From assembly GCA_023301405.1 (NCBI GenBank), contig JALZUX010000090.1:1-6021 (forward strand): a DNA stretch of 6,021 nt, in the 5' to 3' direction. Below are positions 5,801 through 6,021 of the stretch, piece by piece. A model generated the notes under the pieces. The model saw only the letters and a list, made by a program, of their open reading frames with translations, was not told the origin of the DNA and ran no database searches. Both the position numbers and the translations under genes were made by a program. The first letter of the stretch is position 1. Every line of letters starts with the position of its first letter. This DNA comes from Granulosicoccaceae bacterium. Lineage in GTDB: Bacteria; Pseudomonadota; Gammaproteobacteria; Granulosicoccales; Granulosicoccaceae.

Positions 5801-6021
5801 TGAAATTGGCCGATGAAAGCAAAGCTGCTGAACTAAACCGACAAGAAGTATCAGCGTTGAAGAGTGCAGCTGACGAAATACGTATAGCCAGAGCCAAAGA
5901 GAAAGAAGCTCTTAATGCTGAATTGCGTGAGGCAAAAGAGTCTGCGGTGCAGGTTGAAAGCTTGCGCAAGCAAACTGACACGTATCAGACTCAAATTCAG
6001 GGCTTGAAGCTGCAAGCTCAA
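2869..6021 (+). CDS. Giant membrane-anchored coiled-coil protein, 3'-truncated by the window edge
   Basis: The frame is open for 1051 codons from the ATG to the last base, with no stop in the window, so the full protein is longer. Residues 4-27 form one hydrophobic helix (I-G-L-V-V-G-W-L-I-S) followed by R-F-F-K-S-R, predicting a cytoplasmic C-terminal body. Residues 36-68 are a short charged helix. Residues 69-184 are an Arg/Ser/Gln/Gly-rich, probably disordered segment. Residues 186-236 and 315-339 carry three copies of a 25-residue motif. From about 340 to the edge is nearly continuous charged heptad sequence rich in Glu, Lys, Leu, Gln and Ala, typical of long coiled coils. There are almost no Pro or aromatic residues and no Walker A motif, so it is not a recognisable SMC or MukB head. 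I do not recognise the gene. Some proteobacterial proteins with a similar anchor plus coil end in a helix-hairpin-helix domain; that end, if present, lies outside the window. A scaffold or envelope-tethering role is only a guess. Confidence 0.93.
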   Translation, partial: MQYLIGEIGLLVLGAGFIGLVVGWLISRFFKSRSAAVGQRRLVDDIQRRDHEIRRLQGDLRYARNDSDNARVDYRNSRGGRTSRSDERYREPQKNQSDHAAAAKAKRSETASLTVRGGASTDASTSQASRRLAAPAGGQNRQASPPAGARRPSSQDQSPRRSSSRSGHDQSIRADADRAPSKENELRASVDNERHEKVQAFVSAGAREGELKKQLEEETYSKIQAFAKLGESERALAETSKLATQSFTQTTVVNKRNDTVLSDYQKLVDQKNLQVDQLQQKVRDLLALKQQVAPAPAPVRVPVVDGAAQERERVLKANLEEESFAKVQAIAALGEVEHKLKLSQTKPSVDPSLAPLRRRADQQDAIILDLRKRIEIQQNQSNVMQQEFDRKVRSREADLATLKADFSGGKSETSQAEIDSYRRKLAESDRAHQSRIAEFNKTLEARNLEYDELGNRLEELRGKIKLKDTQLGQLKTELEQQSSEKITLEAASNKYREELGGLKISLEEKDANILSLKTRASDLERSGADVREMETQLGEFTRSTEASAQKFENVILEQRTKLEAREKELTTLKAASANREAELEEQLVAIRNTAKDAESKKAALLADTNRFRSQKNAHEAEISQLGKDIRAATTSNEHSRKEITRLEVLAKEAEILRKTLKDKEVEEQRLHQLLDAASKAKVAAELDNEKLLQTKDNEINKVSSDLSAVRKSVENEQSEVMRFKKEAQAEKANITQLTKSFEEESKKQKEAIANLEPLRLKLHDSELAAEKLRKEHQVALAKSSQDVELVRAEMVKLEKTGSEGLVAKDKELADLRTKTKELHTLRSDLSQRDSKITTLSADLEKLRKQKGEYDNEIARLSKEIDVSKKEASTLKQSLEAEKQGLLAKNNELLKVQASAKDYEARLTTLTAESQTASDGNKEAVSELQGKLDAAYKTHQQEVTSRDTQLGDLKHKLQALDTLRAENAKYSDDIKALNLKLADESKAAELNRQEVSALKSAADEIRIARAKEKEALNAELREAKESAVQVESLRKQTDTYQTQIQGLKLQAQ
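3424..3498 (+). repeat. 25-residue protein repeat, copy 1
   Basis: Residues 186-210 of the coiled-coil protein. They share with the later copies Leu at position 1, Glu at 8, K-[VI]-Q-A at 12-15 and Gly at 20. This is the most divergent copy, with D-N-E where the others have E-E-E. It abuts copy 2 directly. The DNA has diverged more than the protein, which indicates an old, selected duplication. Confidence 0.65.
3499..3573 (+). repeat. 25-residue protein repeat, copy 2
   Basis: Residues 211-235. The key residues are L-x3-L-E-E-E, then K-I-Q-A-F-A, then L-G-E-x-E. It follows copy 1 with an exact period of 25 residues. Confidence 0.75.
3811..3885 (+). repeat. 25-residue protein repeat, copy 3
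   Basis: Residues 315-339, which are 104 residues after the start of copy 2. The key residues are L-x3-L-E-E-E, then K-V-Q-A-I-A, then L-G-E-x-E. The segments following copies 2 and 3 also resemble each other (a D-Q-x-[ND] stretch then a K/R-rich helix), so the duplicated unit may be about 100 residues with a roughly 12-residue length difference. Confidence 0.75.

Noticed and set aside
4284..5981. Several minus-strand frames rich in Ser, Leu and Phe
   Set aside because: These are the antisense reading of Glu/Lys/Leu/Gln coiled-coil codons, which produces long open antisense frames with few stops. No starts, ribosome sites or recognisable domains support them.
2869..6021. SMC, MukB or Rad50-like ATPase
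   Set aside because: The N-terminus is a membrane helix followed by a disordered segment. No Walker A or hinge-like globular domain is visible in the 1051 residues shown.

Overview
The window most likely comes from a Gram-negative bacterium, probably a gammaproteobacterium and possibly an environmental or marine polysaccharide degrader. The evidence is a family 12 glycoside hydrolase, an ECF sigma factor, and a DamX-like SPOR domain on a single-pass inner-membrane protein. Base composition looks moderate, near 50% GC by eye. No species can be named from the sequence. I see no rRNA, tRNA, CRISPR array, insertion sequence or attachment site.

Layout, all genes on the plus strand. (1) Positions 1-711 hold the 3' part of a secreted GH12 endoglucanase or xyloglucanase; its 5' end lies outside the window. 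A strong intrinsic terminator at 731-756 closes it. (2) After a 180-bp gap, an ECF-type sigma factor (892-1446) overlaps a membrane protein (1443-2621) by four bases (ATGA). The membrane protein has a short cytoplasmic tail, one membrane helix, a long low-complexity periplasmic linker and a C-terminal SPOR domain. It sits where an anti-sigma factor usually sits but has no zinc-binding anti-sigma motif. (3) A 247-bp gap contains a perfect 20-bp palindrome next to an extended -10-like promoter. (4) From 2869 to the right edge runs one uninterrupted frame of 1051 codons with no stop. It encodes a very long membrane-anchored coiled-coil protein of unknown function and takes up more than half of the window.

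How the genes may work together: the hydrolase is a separate transcription unit. The sigma/SPOR pair is almost certainly co-transcribed and may form a signalling module in which a septal-peptidoglycan-binding domain controls a sigma factor; this is a hypothesis. The giant coiled-coil gene has its own putative regulated promoter. Whether it belongs to the sigma factor's regulon cannot be told from the sequence. It too is an envelope-anchored protein, so the 892-6021 region reads as a cell-envelope neighbourhood.
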